Notes: generated from the letters alone by a model not told the origin. A stretch of DNA of 17,275 bases from Halocafeteria seosinensis (GCA_001687465.1 LVLI01000883.1:1-17275), one strand, 5' to 3'; positions 1 to 8,869 are shown, counted from the stretch's first letter. Made by a program: numbers and translations.

Positions 1-309
1 ATAATACGTGGCTCAGTATTTAACAACTGTGGCAATGCACAATCATTGCGCTAGGAATAGTCAGTTCATGCCAACCAAAACACAAACATAAGAAAATAGC
101 AGCCAGGAGTTAGTTCATCAGAGAACAGCCAAGGCGACCGCCCCTTTTCACACTGTACGTCGTCGCAGCGACCTATAACCCTTCCTTATACATGCATCGT
201 TCACCTCGTTGTTGTGTGCTCTAACAAAGCGATCTAGTCTCATTCTATTGGAACGAGTCTTTGACAAAACACGATGGTTGCTTGCTGGAGGAAGTCATCG
301 TGGTCTTAC
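1..309 (-). repeat. Left-truncated copy 1 of the recurrent phase-0 intron
   Basis: This is the 5' part of an intron read on the minus strand. It starts at the consensus donor GTAAGA (304-309), directly after the AAG codon that ends LRR exon A, and continues past the window edge. By eye it aligns without gaps to 1014-1322, with about three substitutions in 309 positions, and to 15135-15443 with slightly more. If it were retained, translation would stop after four codons (V R P R, stop). Its acceptor is outside the window. By analogy with the other two copies, a linker exon should follow it to the left. Confidence 0.8.
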
Positions 310-969
310 CTTGTTTCTCTGGAATACTAAATGACTGATTGTGTCCGAAAGAGATTGTTCCTTGATTTGGTTGTCGCTTATATCAATCCACGTCAATGTC
401 GTATTGACCCGCAAGGCATCCACCAAATGTTGAGCTCCTGTATCACCGATTTGATTATCATATAAATAAATCGTAGTCAATGTCGTATTGACCCGCAAGG
501 CATCCGCCAAATGTTGAGCTCCTGTATCACCGATTTGATTCGCATTTAAATTAATCCAAGTCGATGTCGTATTGACCCGCAAGGCATCCGCCAAATGTTG
601 AGCTCCTGTAACACCAATTTGATTTCCACATAAGTTAATCTCCGTCAATGTCGTATTGACCCGCAGGGCATCCGCCATATGTTGAGCTCCTGTAGCACCA
701 ATTTGATTCCCTTCTAAATCAATCAAAGTCAATGTCGTATTGACCCGCAAGGCATCTGCGATATCTTTTGCATCTTTGTCATCCAAGTTCGTGAGAACAA
801 GATCCAATCCTGTATTCCAATACCCTGGATCATTTCGTCGAATCCGTTGAATTCTTGTCTGCTGTGGCGACGACGTTGGCATAAAACGATCGTTCTTTTT
901 GCCTTTTCGTTGTTTCTTTTCCTTCTGCCTGATCTCTTCAGCTTCTCGCTTGGCACGTTCGGGCTCATT
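310..969 (-). CDS. Exon A: charged linker fused to five LRRs (internal exon)
   Basis: This is an internal exon of an LRR protein, 220 codons, phase 0 at both ends. It follows the acceptor TTGTTTGCAG (970-979) and ends at AAG|GTAAGA (310/309). There is no ATG at its 5' end, which supports splicing rather than an independent start. Residues 1 to about 40 are a Lys/Glu/Arg-rich linker beginning NEPERAKREAEE. The linker switches abruptly at SPQQ|TRIQRIRRND to the LRR cap and five 28-residue repeats of the LADALRVNTTLTxIxLxxNQIG type. The last repeat ends in NQIKEQSLSDTISHLVFQRNK. The LRR fold is a known protein-interaction scaffold. No NACHT, NB-ARC, kinase, signal peptide or membrane segment is visible. 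The linker matches the start of the exon at 15090, so this exon looks like a recombinant of linker and LRR cassette. The protein continues beyond the left edge. Its ligand and cellular role are unknown. Confidence 0.78.
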
Positions 970-1322
970 CTGCAAACAACAATTCCCAACAATGAAGTAG
1001 ATAAATAGAAAGAATAATACGTGGCTCAGTATTTAACAACTGTGGCAATGCACAATCATTGCGCTAGGAATAGTCAGTTCATGCCAACCAAAACACAAAC
1101 ATAAGAAAATAGCAGCCAGGAGTTAGTTCATCAGAGAACAGCCAAGGCGACCGCCCCTTTTCACACTGTACGTCGTCGCAGCGAGCTACAACCCTTCCTT
1201 ATACATGCATCGTTCACCTCGTTGTTGTGTGCTCTAACAAAGAGATCTAGTCTCATTCTATTGGAACGAGTCTTTGACAAAACACGATGGTTGCTTGCTG
1301 GAGGAAGTCATCGTGGTCTTAC
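970..1322 (-). repeat. 353-bp phase-0 intron joining LRR exon B to exon A (copy 2)
   Basis: The donor is AAG|GTAAGA at 1323/1322 and the acceptor is a T-rich TTGTTGTTTGCAG ending at 970. The flanking codons (AAC AAG before, AAT GAG after) are intact and in frame 0. The copy at 15091-15443 has the same length and splice-site positions, so this is a duplicated intron and not an intergenic spacer. Retention would end the product after V R P R. Confidence 0.82.
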
Positions 1323-2099
1323 CTTGTTTCTCTGGCATACTAAATGACTGATTGTGTGCGAAAGAGATTGTTCCTTGATTTGGTTGTCGCTTATATCAAT
1401 CCACGTCAATGTCGTATTGACCCGCAAGGCATCCACCAAATGTTGAGCTCCTGTATCACCGATTTGATTCCTTCCTAAATAAATCGTAGTCAATGTCGTA
1501 TTGACCCGCAAGGCATCCGCCAAATGTTGAGCTCCTGTAGCACCGATTTGATTCTCCATTAAAATAATCGAAGTCAATGTCGTATTGACACGCAAGGCAT
1601 CCGCCAAATGTTGAGCTCCTGTATCACCGATTTGATTCGCTCGTAAATGAATCTTAGTCAATGTCGTCTTGTGCCGCAAGGTATCCGCCAAATGTTGAGT
1701 TCCTGTATCACCGATTTGATTCCTTCCTAAATAAATCGTAGTCAATGTCGTATTGACCCGCAAGGCATCCGCCAAATGTTGAGCTCCTGTATCACCGATC
1801 TGATTCCCTGCTAAATTAATCCACGTCAATGTCGTATTGACCCGCAAGGCATCCGCCAAATGTTGAGTTCCTGTAGCACCAATTTGATTCCCTCCTAAAA
1901 CAATCTCAGTCAATGTCGAATTCTGTCCCTCCCGCAAGGCATCTGCTATGTCTTTTGCATCTTTGTCATCCAAGCTCTTGAAACAAAGATCCCATCCTGT
2001 ATTGGTATACCCTGGATCATTTCGTCGAATCCGTTGAATCCACGTCTGCACTCTTTCTTCCTGCTTGGCATCCCTCCTCTTGCTGCTGTTGGATGCCAT
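1323..2099 (-). CDS. Exon B: first exon of LRR protein, seven LRRs
   Basis: The ATG at 2099 is the first in frame. It starts a short Ser/Lys/Arg-rich head (MASNSSKRRDAKQEERVQ), then the cap IQRIRRNDPGYTNT and LDDKDAKDIADAL, then seven ribonuclease-inhibitor-type LRRs of about 28 residues. The exon ends at QRNK, where AAG|GTAAGA splices in phase 0 to exon A. Exons B and A together give at least 479 residues with 12 LRRs, and the protein continues off the left edge. The repeat framework is nearly identical between units, but residues at the exposed positions of LTxIxLxxN differ (E/V, W/N, T/Y, K/H, S/I). This looks like a variable recognition surface. The reading frame is open throughout, unlike the related array at 15444-16419. 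There is no secretion or membrane signal, so a cytosolic or nuclear location is inferred. The LRR fold is clear; the function is not. Confidence 0.82.
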
Positions 2100-2770
2100 T
2101 CTTACTATTATTATTTAGATAGGTAGGGTAGGGCAGGCAGCATACAATGCAGTACAATACACTATTATACTTCGTTGTGCAGTATAGTATAGTACCATAC
2201 CCTGGTGGTAGTGTATGGATGCTGAGTGGCTTTATTTACCTCAGACAAACAAGCAAGCAAGCAAGCAACAACCCCTATGTATGATACATAGTATACATAC
2301 AACAAGGCAGACTGTCGTTCGGTAAAACAAATAAATATCACACGATTCGAGGTGTGCGGGTGTGAAGCACTGCTGCTTCAACCTACTACCGGTTAGCTAG
2401 TAACCCATGTATGTCCGTTGAAAAAGAAGAATCATCGATCCTGTTCAGTAGCAGCAGCCATGGTCATGGTCATTGTCATCGTGTGTTGTGGGAGGGGAGA
2501 CACATTGCGACACGGGGACGAAAGGATCGGAATGTACTGGAACAAGAGAATCCATCCTGACTTCGCTCGTGACTACTGTATTGACTTAACTGCATAAAAC
2601 AGTAAGGCATCATGCTTGAGAATGCGACCGTCTCAAAAAAGGTATACCGGGAGTAGTCCAGACTTTTCAAAGGAGGCTGACTAGCCCAACCAATCAGCTA
2701 ACGAGTGATCCTATAGCCCGCGCAGCTACCATCTTGTCTACTTTTGCTCCTTTTGGACGATCACCACGGA
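2100..2770. other. Upstream region of the LRR gene; no convincing gene
   Basis: This stretch holds the presumed 5' flank of the minus-strand LRR gene starting at 2099. On the minus strand the bases just before the ATG are AT-rich (ataataatagtaaga). The region also has a TA-rich imperfect palindrome near 2276-2300 (tatgtatgatacatagtata) and an AAGC microsatellite. A 64-codon minus-strand frame at 2476-2670 has no recognisable features and is probably chance. Confidence 0.5.
2251..2268. repeat. (AAGC)n microsatellite
   Basis: About four and a half perfect tandem copies of AAGC are seen directly. They lie about 155 bp upstream of the LRR gene start. Confidence 0.85.
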
Positions 2771-3199
2771 ATGGCCCGGTTTCGCTTGGGAAGGAAATTC
2801 ATGAAGCGATTACGTTGGTCGGATGGAATTGCTTTCGCTTTCGCTTTCGAGTGGCAAAATTGGTACCATTCTTTTCTGTCACGTTCTTGCTCCTTACCGT
2901 TTCGCATGCTCATGAAACTATCACAAGATTGTTACCCAAGATTCAGCGACGAAGTCAATCGCAAGACTCAACTGCTCCTGGTTTGCGACGCCTTCGTCCA
3001 CAGTCACAGTGAGAGTCACGACCGACATATTCGTCTGACCATTTCTTTCGGTTTTATTCTCAACCGGTGCAGCAGGAGCTCGCCAGACCGGGTGCTTTGC
3101 TCAACCTGGGATGCTGCCGATACCACCAGAGCTCATCGGACCCTCGATGAATACCTAGCAACGCGAGCTCTCCAGGATCGTGTCAACAGTAGCTCCTAA
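2771..3199 (+). CDS. Hypothetical protein, 142 aa, doubtful
   Basis: An ATG-started frame begins MARFRLGRKFMKRLRW and is rich in Arg, Ser and Leu. It includes a small aromatic stretch (AFAFAFEWQNWYHSF, about residues 21-35). I do not recognise a family, and no splice sites or partner genes support it. A second plus-strand frame overlaps its first half (2734-3012), so the coding assignment is uncertain. It could be a remnant or a chance frame. Confidence 0.25.
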   Translation: MARFRLGRKFMKRLRWSDGIAFAFAFEWQNWYHSFLSRSCSLPFRMLMKLSQDCYPRFSDEVNRKTQLLLVCDAFVHSHSESHDRHIRLTISFGFILNRCSRSSPDRVLCSTWDAADTTRAHRTLDEYLATRALQDRVNSSS

Positions 3200-3329
3200 A
3201 AGTTTGATGACCTCTCCGGAGTACCTAGTACGACCGCAACGCTGAAGAGTCCGAGAGTGCTACGCTGTAAAGTGCTGTACTCAACTTTGCTGCCTTCACA
3301 TCGAAGTTCTCCGGCAAAACCCTAGAGCC

Positions 3330-3530
3330 TTATACTTGTATGAGGTTTCCTAGTATACGGATAACAGTGTTCGTTCCATCAGTGACACTCCAGGGAGTAA
3401 GAATGGCACTCGGCCTCAGGAATTGGCCGACTCGTAAACTGTCGTCGTCACCAGTTGTGGTGCTGTCCTTGAGAACGCTATTGTGCCATGAAGTCTCGTT
3501 CATTTTTGCCTCATGCTTAGGCTCCTTCAT
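3330..3530 (-). CDS. Short ORF starting MKEPKHEA, copy 1 (doubtful)
   Basis: This 66-codon minus-strand frame starts MKEPKHEAKMNETSWHNSV and lies in the first unit of a diverged 0.4-kb tandem duplication. The second unit retains the same start at 3931, reading MKEPKHEARSNETKWHSSV, but stops after 28 codons (3845-3931). The shared peptide may reflect only shared DNA ancestry. Differences include several replacements, so purifying selection is not evident. No family is recognised. Confidence 0.2.
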   Translation of the reverse strand: MKEPKHEAKMNETSWHNSVLKDSTTTGDDDSLRVGQFLRPSAILTPWSVTDGTNTVIRILGNLIQV

Positions 3531-4140
3531 CCATCATTGGACTATACACGGGGGAAGGAATCTGAAACTGGATGAGGAAGCGCAAGTGTCTGGGGTTCTA
3601 TCCATTCAATCTCATCGCCGCGACAGCAGAAGCAGGCATATAATTCTCGTTGAAATTAAAAATTTCGTCTACTTGCTTGCTCTTTGTCACCTTCATGGCG
3701 CTAGTGCTCTGCCATACATGTCCTGTGAGCTCCCTGGCAACATGAGGGTCCCTAGAATCCGGATGACAGGTTTCGTTCCAACACGGACAGTCCAGGGAGT
3801 GAGAAAGACACTCGGCTTCACGCAGTGGTGCTAAGCTATCGTCGTCACCAGTTGCGGTACGTACTAACCTTGAAAACGCTACTGTGCCATTTAGTCTCGT
3901 TGCTTCTCGCCTCATGCTTAGGCTCCTTCATTCATCATTCGACTACACCACGGGGAAGGCATCTGAATCTGAAACTGGATGAGGAAGCACAAGTGTCTGG
4001 GGTTCTATCCATCCAATCCAATCCAATCCAATCACCGAGACAGCAGCAGCACGCGTATCATATTTTCATCACATTACAGATTTCGTTCACTTGCTTTCTC
4101 TTTTTTTAATCGTGATGGCATTAGTGCTCTTCATTCACGA
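3340..4140. repeat. Diverged tandem duplication, about 400-bp units
   Basis: Unit 1 is about 3340-3741 and unit 2 about 3742-4140. Shared blocks occur in the same order: atgagg..cctag, gtcgtcaccagttg, tctcgtt, gcctcatgcttaggctcctt, gaaactggatgaggaagc, caagtgtctggggttctatc, and a tail of ttcgt(c/t)(t/c)acttgctt. Many substitutions and small indels separate the units, so the duplication is old. No transposase or terminal repeats were seen, and the function is unknown. Confidence 0.8.
4011..4034. repeat. (ATCCA)n microsatellite
   Basis: This is a pentanucleotide repeat of nearly five copies inside unit 2 of the tandem duplication. The equivalent spot in unit 1 reads atccattcaatctcatc and lacks the expansion. 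Confidence 0.85.
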
Positions 4141-4363
4141 TCCATCAACTTGTGTTCCACAGTCAAACCAATCAAGAGCTCTACCTGTCTCCCGTTAACC
4201 ACCCCCGGACGTGGAATGCCTGTAGGTGTGCTGCAGTCCTTTCCATTGCCTTCGCGTTCTCACTTCTCTTCCTGATAGTACCACCCACGTGCATGCCGGG
4301 GGTAGTAAGTACCTTGTCGGACGACGATACAAACACCCTTCACTTCAAAACACTCCAGGGTGA

Positions 4364-4642
4364 TCGTCGGGCTTCAGGCGACCAGGTGCAATCAGCAGCA
4401 GGAAGCCTAGAGTAGAATACATTGTATCATCTGAGAACGCTGAACGCTGGTTTCCACACGAATCATTAAAGTTGTGCATACTGTACGCTTCAAATGCAGC
4501 CAAATCGTCCCCGGAGCTCCTGGCGGAAGATGACGAGCGAACAATTGTTCCGGAACCCAAGGGGTACAAACGCGATGTTTTAGGGGGTGCGATTCGTTCG
4601 ATGAACGCTAAAGTGCCCGCGATGGATGGGCTTGATTCCTAG
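4364..4642 (+). pseudogene. Protein-like coding remnant, about 92 codons
   Basis: This frame is open between stops at 4361-4363 and 4640-4642 and lacks a convincing start. Its composition looks protein-like (RKPRVEYIVSSENAERWFPH, then LLAEDDERTIVPEPKGYKRD and GGAIRSMNAKVPAMDGLDS). I do not recognise it. It may be an exon or decayed fragment of a plus-strand gene related to the remnants at 5637-6498, but no splice link was established. A minus-strand frame over the same bases is less protein-like. Confidence 0.3.
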
Positions 4643-4709
4643 CTCAGAGAGGCGTGCGATGCGCATTCATCGCACCTAATCTAACAATCTTATACCAGAA
4701 TCCTAAGGG

Positions 4710-5046
4710 CATGACTATACCCACATTGACCATCCACATGTTTGGGCGAGATGTCATGCTCAAACAGCTTCTCTAGACCTCGTAACGTAGGTGTGACTGC
4801 TGACGCAGTGCTGAGAGCGAAGACTTCTCTGTGAAGTTTCGCCAGCCAAGCTTCACAAGTGGCGTTTTCTCCTGAGAGCATGACTATACCCACATTGACC
4901 ATCCGCATGTTTGGGCGAGATGTCATGCTCAAACAGCTTCTCTAGACCTCGTAACGTAGGTGTGACTGCTTTGGCAACCTGCAAGTCAAGACTTCCCTGT
5001 GAAGTTCGCCGGCCAAGCTTCACAAGTGGCGTTTTCTCCTGAGAGC
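4710..5046. repeat. Two tandem copies of a 167-169-bp repeat
   Basis: Unit 1 is 4710-4878 and unit 2 is 4879-5045, followed by a few bases (catg) of a third start. Both begin catgactatacccacattg and end ggcgttttctcctgagag. The first ~95 bp are identical except for one base (ccacatg versus ccgcatg), and divergence is concentrated after gtgtgactgct. A frame across them on the minus strand exists only because of the repetition. No coding function is apparent. Confidence 0.9.
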
Positions 5047-5636
5047 ATGTAACAATTCAGGGAGTTTGGAGGAGACTATGCTGTTGATTTGTTACGGAAC
5101 CAATATTTTCATTACGGTATGTTGGCTACAAGCTTCTTTTTGGGCCGTGGATCCCCCTGTGCACGAAGTTCGGCTGCCAATCACTTGCCGCAGCCAGTAA
5201 ACGTCGCTCTGAGGTTTAATACAGTACTGTACCACTGGCTTAGAAGACTATTAAACGCCGTCACTATCAGTAGACGCATTCCGACGAGACGTCTTTCCTT
5301 GGAGTGGATCAAGCAGTCATGTAATCCATGACATATGACTGTCGGTCGGCATGGAGATTCCTGAGCCTGTCGATGGTGGCGTAGACTGCTGGGGAGCGGG
5401 TGAATATTAATTGCCTCAAGACGAGAAAAGCTGCTAACAAAGCAGTGTCAAATATGCTTCTCGCTCGCGGACTTGCTGTAGCTTAGAAGCAGATGATACA
5501 GTGTACCTGGTACCCCAAGCAATTCACATTTGTCGAGTTTGTTCGACCCTGGATGCCCCTTAATTGAAAACAAGATGATCAATGTGCAAGATAAACGAGA
5601 CAAACAGCGCTTCTTTAACAAAAAAAATTGGTTTGA
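5047..5636. other. No supported gene
   Basis: The stretch contains an 80-codon plus-strand frame (5089-5331) without recognisable features. Near its end a plus-strand frame reads NKKNWFEAAARD before a stop at 5656. That piece may belong to the decayed gene that continues at 5637 in another frame. Confidence 0.4.
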
Positions 5637-6498
5637 AGCTGCTGCAAGAGATTAGGTGCTGTATCCGTCCTACTGGCTGACTGGATTACCGGAGTACTTG
5701 AGTTAGTAACTGCAGAATTGGCAAACTGCGAACAGACCTTGAGTACCTGTGAGCTTACTTTCTTAAACGCCTTTGCAGAAACTGCAGAAGCCGTTTCGCC
5801 GCAATCTACCCTAGCATCGTATATTAAAAATGTCCCGGTTATCCTGGACTTATCACTGGATCCTCAGGGAACAGACTATATGATGAAAAAGTTTCTGGCA
5901 AAGATGAAGGCATCTTAGAGGCTGGCCGATTTATATAAGGAAACATATGGACTCAACGTCCTTGTGATTAATCCAGGACTGGTTATATTTGGGCAAGTAG
6001 ATAGTTCAAATTCCCTGCTACGGCGTTTGTCACGGCTTGCATATCTGAAATGCAGGCGCGAAGGGCTGCTAATTTCCTTAATCCAGTAGGGATTCACGTT
6101 GACGATGTCTGGACAGTTTCCACTCTGGAAACTGCAAATTTCGCGGCGGCTTTACGTGTCATTTCGACATTGATTAGCATTAATTTAGGAGGGAATGATA
6201 TCCGTAAATAGGAACTCAGCACTTGGCTGACGCTTTGCGGGTCAATACTGCACAGACTACGATTTATCTAGTCGGGAACTTCATTGGTGATATTGGTACG
6301 CAGCACTTACTGGGTGCCAATACAACACTGGCTCGGATTGAGCTATCAGAAAACCGAAGTGGTGGCACTGATGCTCAACATTTGGCGGATGATCAAATGA
6401 AATTCAATGAATGTGGAGATACTTCATATCATGCTTCCATGATGATTATGTTGCCGTTGAGATCGTATCTGCAAGCCTTGCTTCCAAGTGACTCATGA
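5637..6498 (+). pseudogene. Decayed gene with C-terminal LRR relics
   Basis: Protein-like segments succeed one another on the plus strand with frame changes. At 5637-5918 there is KRLGAVSVLLADWITG, then ELANCEQTLSTCELTFLNAF, to a TAG at 5916. The same frame continues with ETYGLNVLVINPGLVIFGQV. Another frame then gives FKFPATAFVTACISEMQARR, VGIHVDDVWTVSTLETANF and an LRR-like AAALRVISTLISINLGGNDI, ending in TAG near 6209. A further shift leads to LADALRVNTAQTTIYLVGN, IGDIGTQHL and ARIELSENRSGGTDAQHLAD (6223-6390). The final motifs match the LRR family at both window ends, but with far more substitutions. At least one in-frame stop and two frame changes make it a pseudogene unless undetected introns explain them. 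The N-terminal part is unrecognised. Confidence 0.55.
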
Positions 6499-7751
6499 TC
6501 CGATGTAGGACGAGCTGTTTTCCGAATTTAGTATACAGACCTACAATATACGATACACGAATCAAGGTCACGAATTGATGCTGAAACCATCTATATCTTG
6601 ATCCAAAAATGCCCAGCGGTAGGTGAATTCCAGCAGGGCATGGTCGCAGAGCCGGGAAGCGAGCAAAACTTCGAGAACGCCGTATCTATGGACGGAGTGA
6701 CATCAAATCGATTTGGATAGTCATTTACGCTGTCTTAGTATTGGTACTTGTCGCCTTGACAAAAAACAGGGAAGCGAAGTACAGGTACTTCCAGAAGCCA
6801 TGCGCTAGCTCGCAAATCGAAGCCGGATGCCATTTTATACGCCCAAGTACGGACGGCATGGTGGATCCTGTACCCTGTGCTTTTAATTATGATATACAGG
6901 GTACAGCCATATAAGGAGTCCTATGAAGGTGTGACGTGATCATGGATAGAAAAGGCAAGGAGCAGCGGAGGGTGCGGGATGAAAGATATCCTACAACCTG
7001 TCGTCAACATCGAAGTTTAGAAGGACTGCGAGGCCCCACAGCAAGTTCATGGGACGCATTTCGATCGCAGGAAGAAAATCAGATCATGAATTGTTGCTGG
7101 TATATATGTATTGGAATGCGTTGGATATTCGGCTTCCTCTGACCACGAGCATGGGTCCGATATGCACAGAGAGTTATGGATTCCACCATGAAAGCGGAAG
7201 CGCGCGCACTGAGACGGCTTCGTTCAATAGTATAGCAAGAAGAGAGTCAATGGAAGACTGAATGGTTAACTGGGCTCACAAATGCCGAGTTGTGCACGAC
7301 AGACCCCCTGTCTTGAGAACGAGCACTGCACACACAACCTACTTATCAAGAAATACATACCCGGCGTGATTGGAGCATTATGGGTCATTGCTAGTGTTTG
7401 GAATCAATTCGTCGGCACGTATCGAAAAAACGGTATGATGGTCATCGTACGCGATTGACAGCTCGAGCTGCTAATGCTGTTTGAGATGAGATGCACCGAG
7501 ACGGTAGAAGTGGCTCGGGCGATACAACGGCTGCGTGAATGAGTATGCAATATAACAACCGTTCAGAGAACCAAGATAGATGTGATTTTAGACGAACTTT
7601 TACGCCTGTTATAAATTAGCTAATTCTTTCGAAGCAAGTCTAGCCTTCCTCGGCGGTAGCACAGGAGCATTGTATGCTATCCAGCGACCCCGTCTATGGC
7701 ATGACATGTCGACACGTGTTATACCAACAATTGACTCATGATTAGTTTTAA
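6499..7751. other. No supported gene; short protein-like frames only
   Basis: Overlapping plus-strand frames at 6936-7142 and 7049-7261 look mildly protein-like (for example GRKSDHELLLVYMYWNALDI) but lack recognisable motifs, conserved starts or splice context. They may be remnants. The one clear structure is the hairpin at 6868-6906. Confidence 0.4.
6868..6906. repeat. 11-bp perfect inverted repeat with AT-rich loop
   Basis: The arms ctgtaccctgt (6868-6878) and acagggtacag (6896-6906) are exact reverse complements, separated by a 17-base AT-rich spacer. It could form a hairpin or be a relic of a small inverted-repeat element. No adjacent target duplication was identified. Confidence 0.75.
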
Positions 7752-7778
7752 TTACATTGGAAGGCATCTATCTGCGAG

Positions 7779-8147
7779 GTGCCGGTCTTACCTTTGGAAA
7801 CTCCGGGACCTCCAGTGCGTGGAAGTGAGTTGGAACTGCATCCCCGCGTCGGTGCAGAACCATTGGCCAGCGTGCCGATCACAACCAACGAAGACTCGCA
7901 TTGGTTTCTTCGACCGATACTTTGTGAAAGAAATTCATCCTGCAGACAGCTCAGTGTATCTGTGAAAAAATGTGTCATGCTGATTCCAGGCTTGAGTCAG
8001 CTCGAGCCAACTGTCAAGCTGCGCTCCTTGTACAGTACCGTAAGCAAATTTGGAATGCACAAACTGCAATGTTCGCCTTGGAGATACTGCGTCATTCTCT
8101 CCATTTTGCTCCTTCAATTTCATATGCTTGGATCCCACATTACATAG
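7779..8147 (+). CDS. Hypothetical ORF fragment, Pro-rich start, doubtful
   Basis: The frame is open from 7752 to the stop at 8145-8147 but has no ATG near its beginning. The first third looks protein-like and Pro/Glu-rich (VPVLPLETPGPPVRGSELEL, then HPRVGAEPLASVPITTNEDS), and the rest less so. Other frames are open over parts of the same stretch on both strands. It may be an exon remnant; no family is recognised. Confidence 0.25.
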   Translation: MPVLPLETPGPPVRGSELELHPRVGAEPLASVPITTNEDSHWFLRPILCERNSSCRQLSVSVKKCVMLIPGLSQLEPTVKLRSLYSTVSKFGMHKLQCSPWRYCVILSILLLQFHMLGSHIT

Positions 8148-8869
8148 CTGAGTCATTCTGCGCAGTCCTGCCTTCAACAACTAAGTCAAACTAACCAAGA
8201 CAACTCAACGGCACTTTCTAATCCACAGTGTTCTCTCTTCAGGGATTTGTCCATTCTGTTGTTCCCCTGCACGGGAATCACTTTCTTACCAGGTGAGTAC
8301 TGCTCCACCCCCATCCCCGTCCTCCAACGAGTTCACATGGACCCATGCGAACCTTGGGAAGTATGGTACTGCAAGAAGCCTGCCAGGGACTTGTTCTCCC
8401 AACGCCCAACGGCTCTGTCGGACAGAGTCTGTCCGGGGTCAGGAATCTGCCCCTGGGTTCCCCAGGGCAAGGAACAATGTTTCTCATGACCTTGTTAGCG
8501 CTTTATACGTGCAAGATCATCTACTATCCGCTGTTGAGGGAATGAAAGCACCCAGGGAAAATGCGGTGCTGAATACCTTTGGGCCGAACAATTGTGGGTG
8601 GACTCGCAGAAGCATGTGACCAACTCCGGTGGTTCCGCAGAACAAGGTAGCTCAAGCCGCGCAGTCATATAGCACATTGACCGTTTGTTCCCGAGAGATT
8701 GTCTGCATAGGGTGGGGCTCAGGGGACGAGACTAGGGTTGCTTGTGCGTGACTGTGCACTTTTGTATACGTCACTCTGCTCTGAGTTGTTGTCGCAAGCG
8801 CGGGGGAGTCAAACCGGTTTGCTCCAGTCCGTTCGCAGGATCCAAGTTGAAGAAAATAAATTGAACAAA
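8148..8869 (+). other. Upstream flank of the plus-strand gene; frames open but no gene assigned
   Basis: Between about 8293 and 8489 all three plus-strand frames lack stops, so the open frames there carry little information. The ATG at 8345 gives the most protein-like reading (MRTLGSMVLQEACQGLVLPT) but nothing recognisable. This may contain the promoter and 5' leader of the gene starting at 8870. Confidence 0.35.

Noticed and set aside
729-992. Minus-strand frame overlapping the exon A linker
   Set aside because: It is an alternate-frame reading of the linker and first LRR. Shared framework DNA makes such frames open at 14787-15113 as well.
970-1322. Independent start of the linker ORF at an upstream non-ATG codon
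   Set aside because: The apparent start is TTG inside the splice acceptor; phase-0 splicing from AAG|GTAAGA explains the frame better.
310-2099. CRISPR-like or minisatellite interpretation of the 84-bp periodicity
   Set aside because: The period equals 28 codons of a well-formed LRR with conserved frame. The variable bases are codons for exposed residues, not spacers.
310-2099. Bacterial-type diversity-generating retroelement as the source of the variable codons
   Set aside because: No reverse transcriptase or template repeat is visible in the window, and the variation is not confined to adenines.
3340-4140. Transposable element with long terminal repeats
   Set aside because: The units are directly adjacent, and no polymerase, integrase, primer site or target duplication is visible.
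8293-8619. Coding gene in the GC-rich stretch
   Set aside because: All three forward frames are open here, so openness is not evidence for any one of them, and no product is recognisable.
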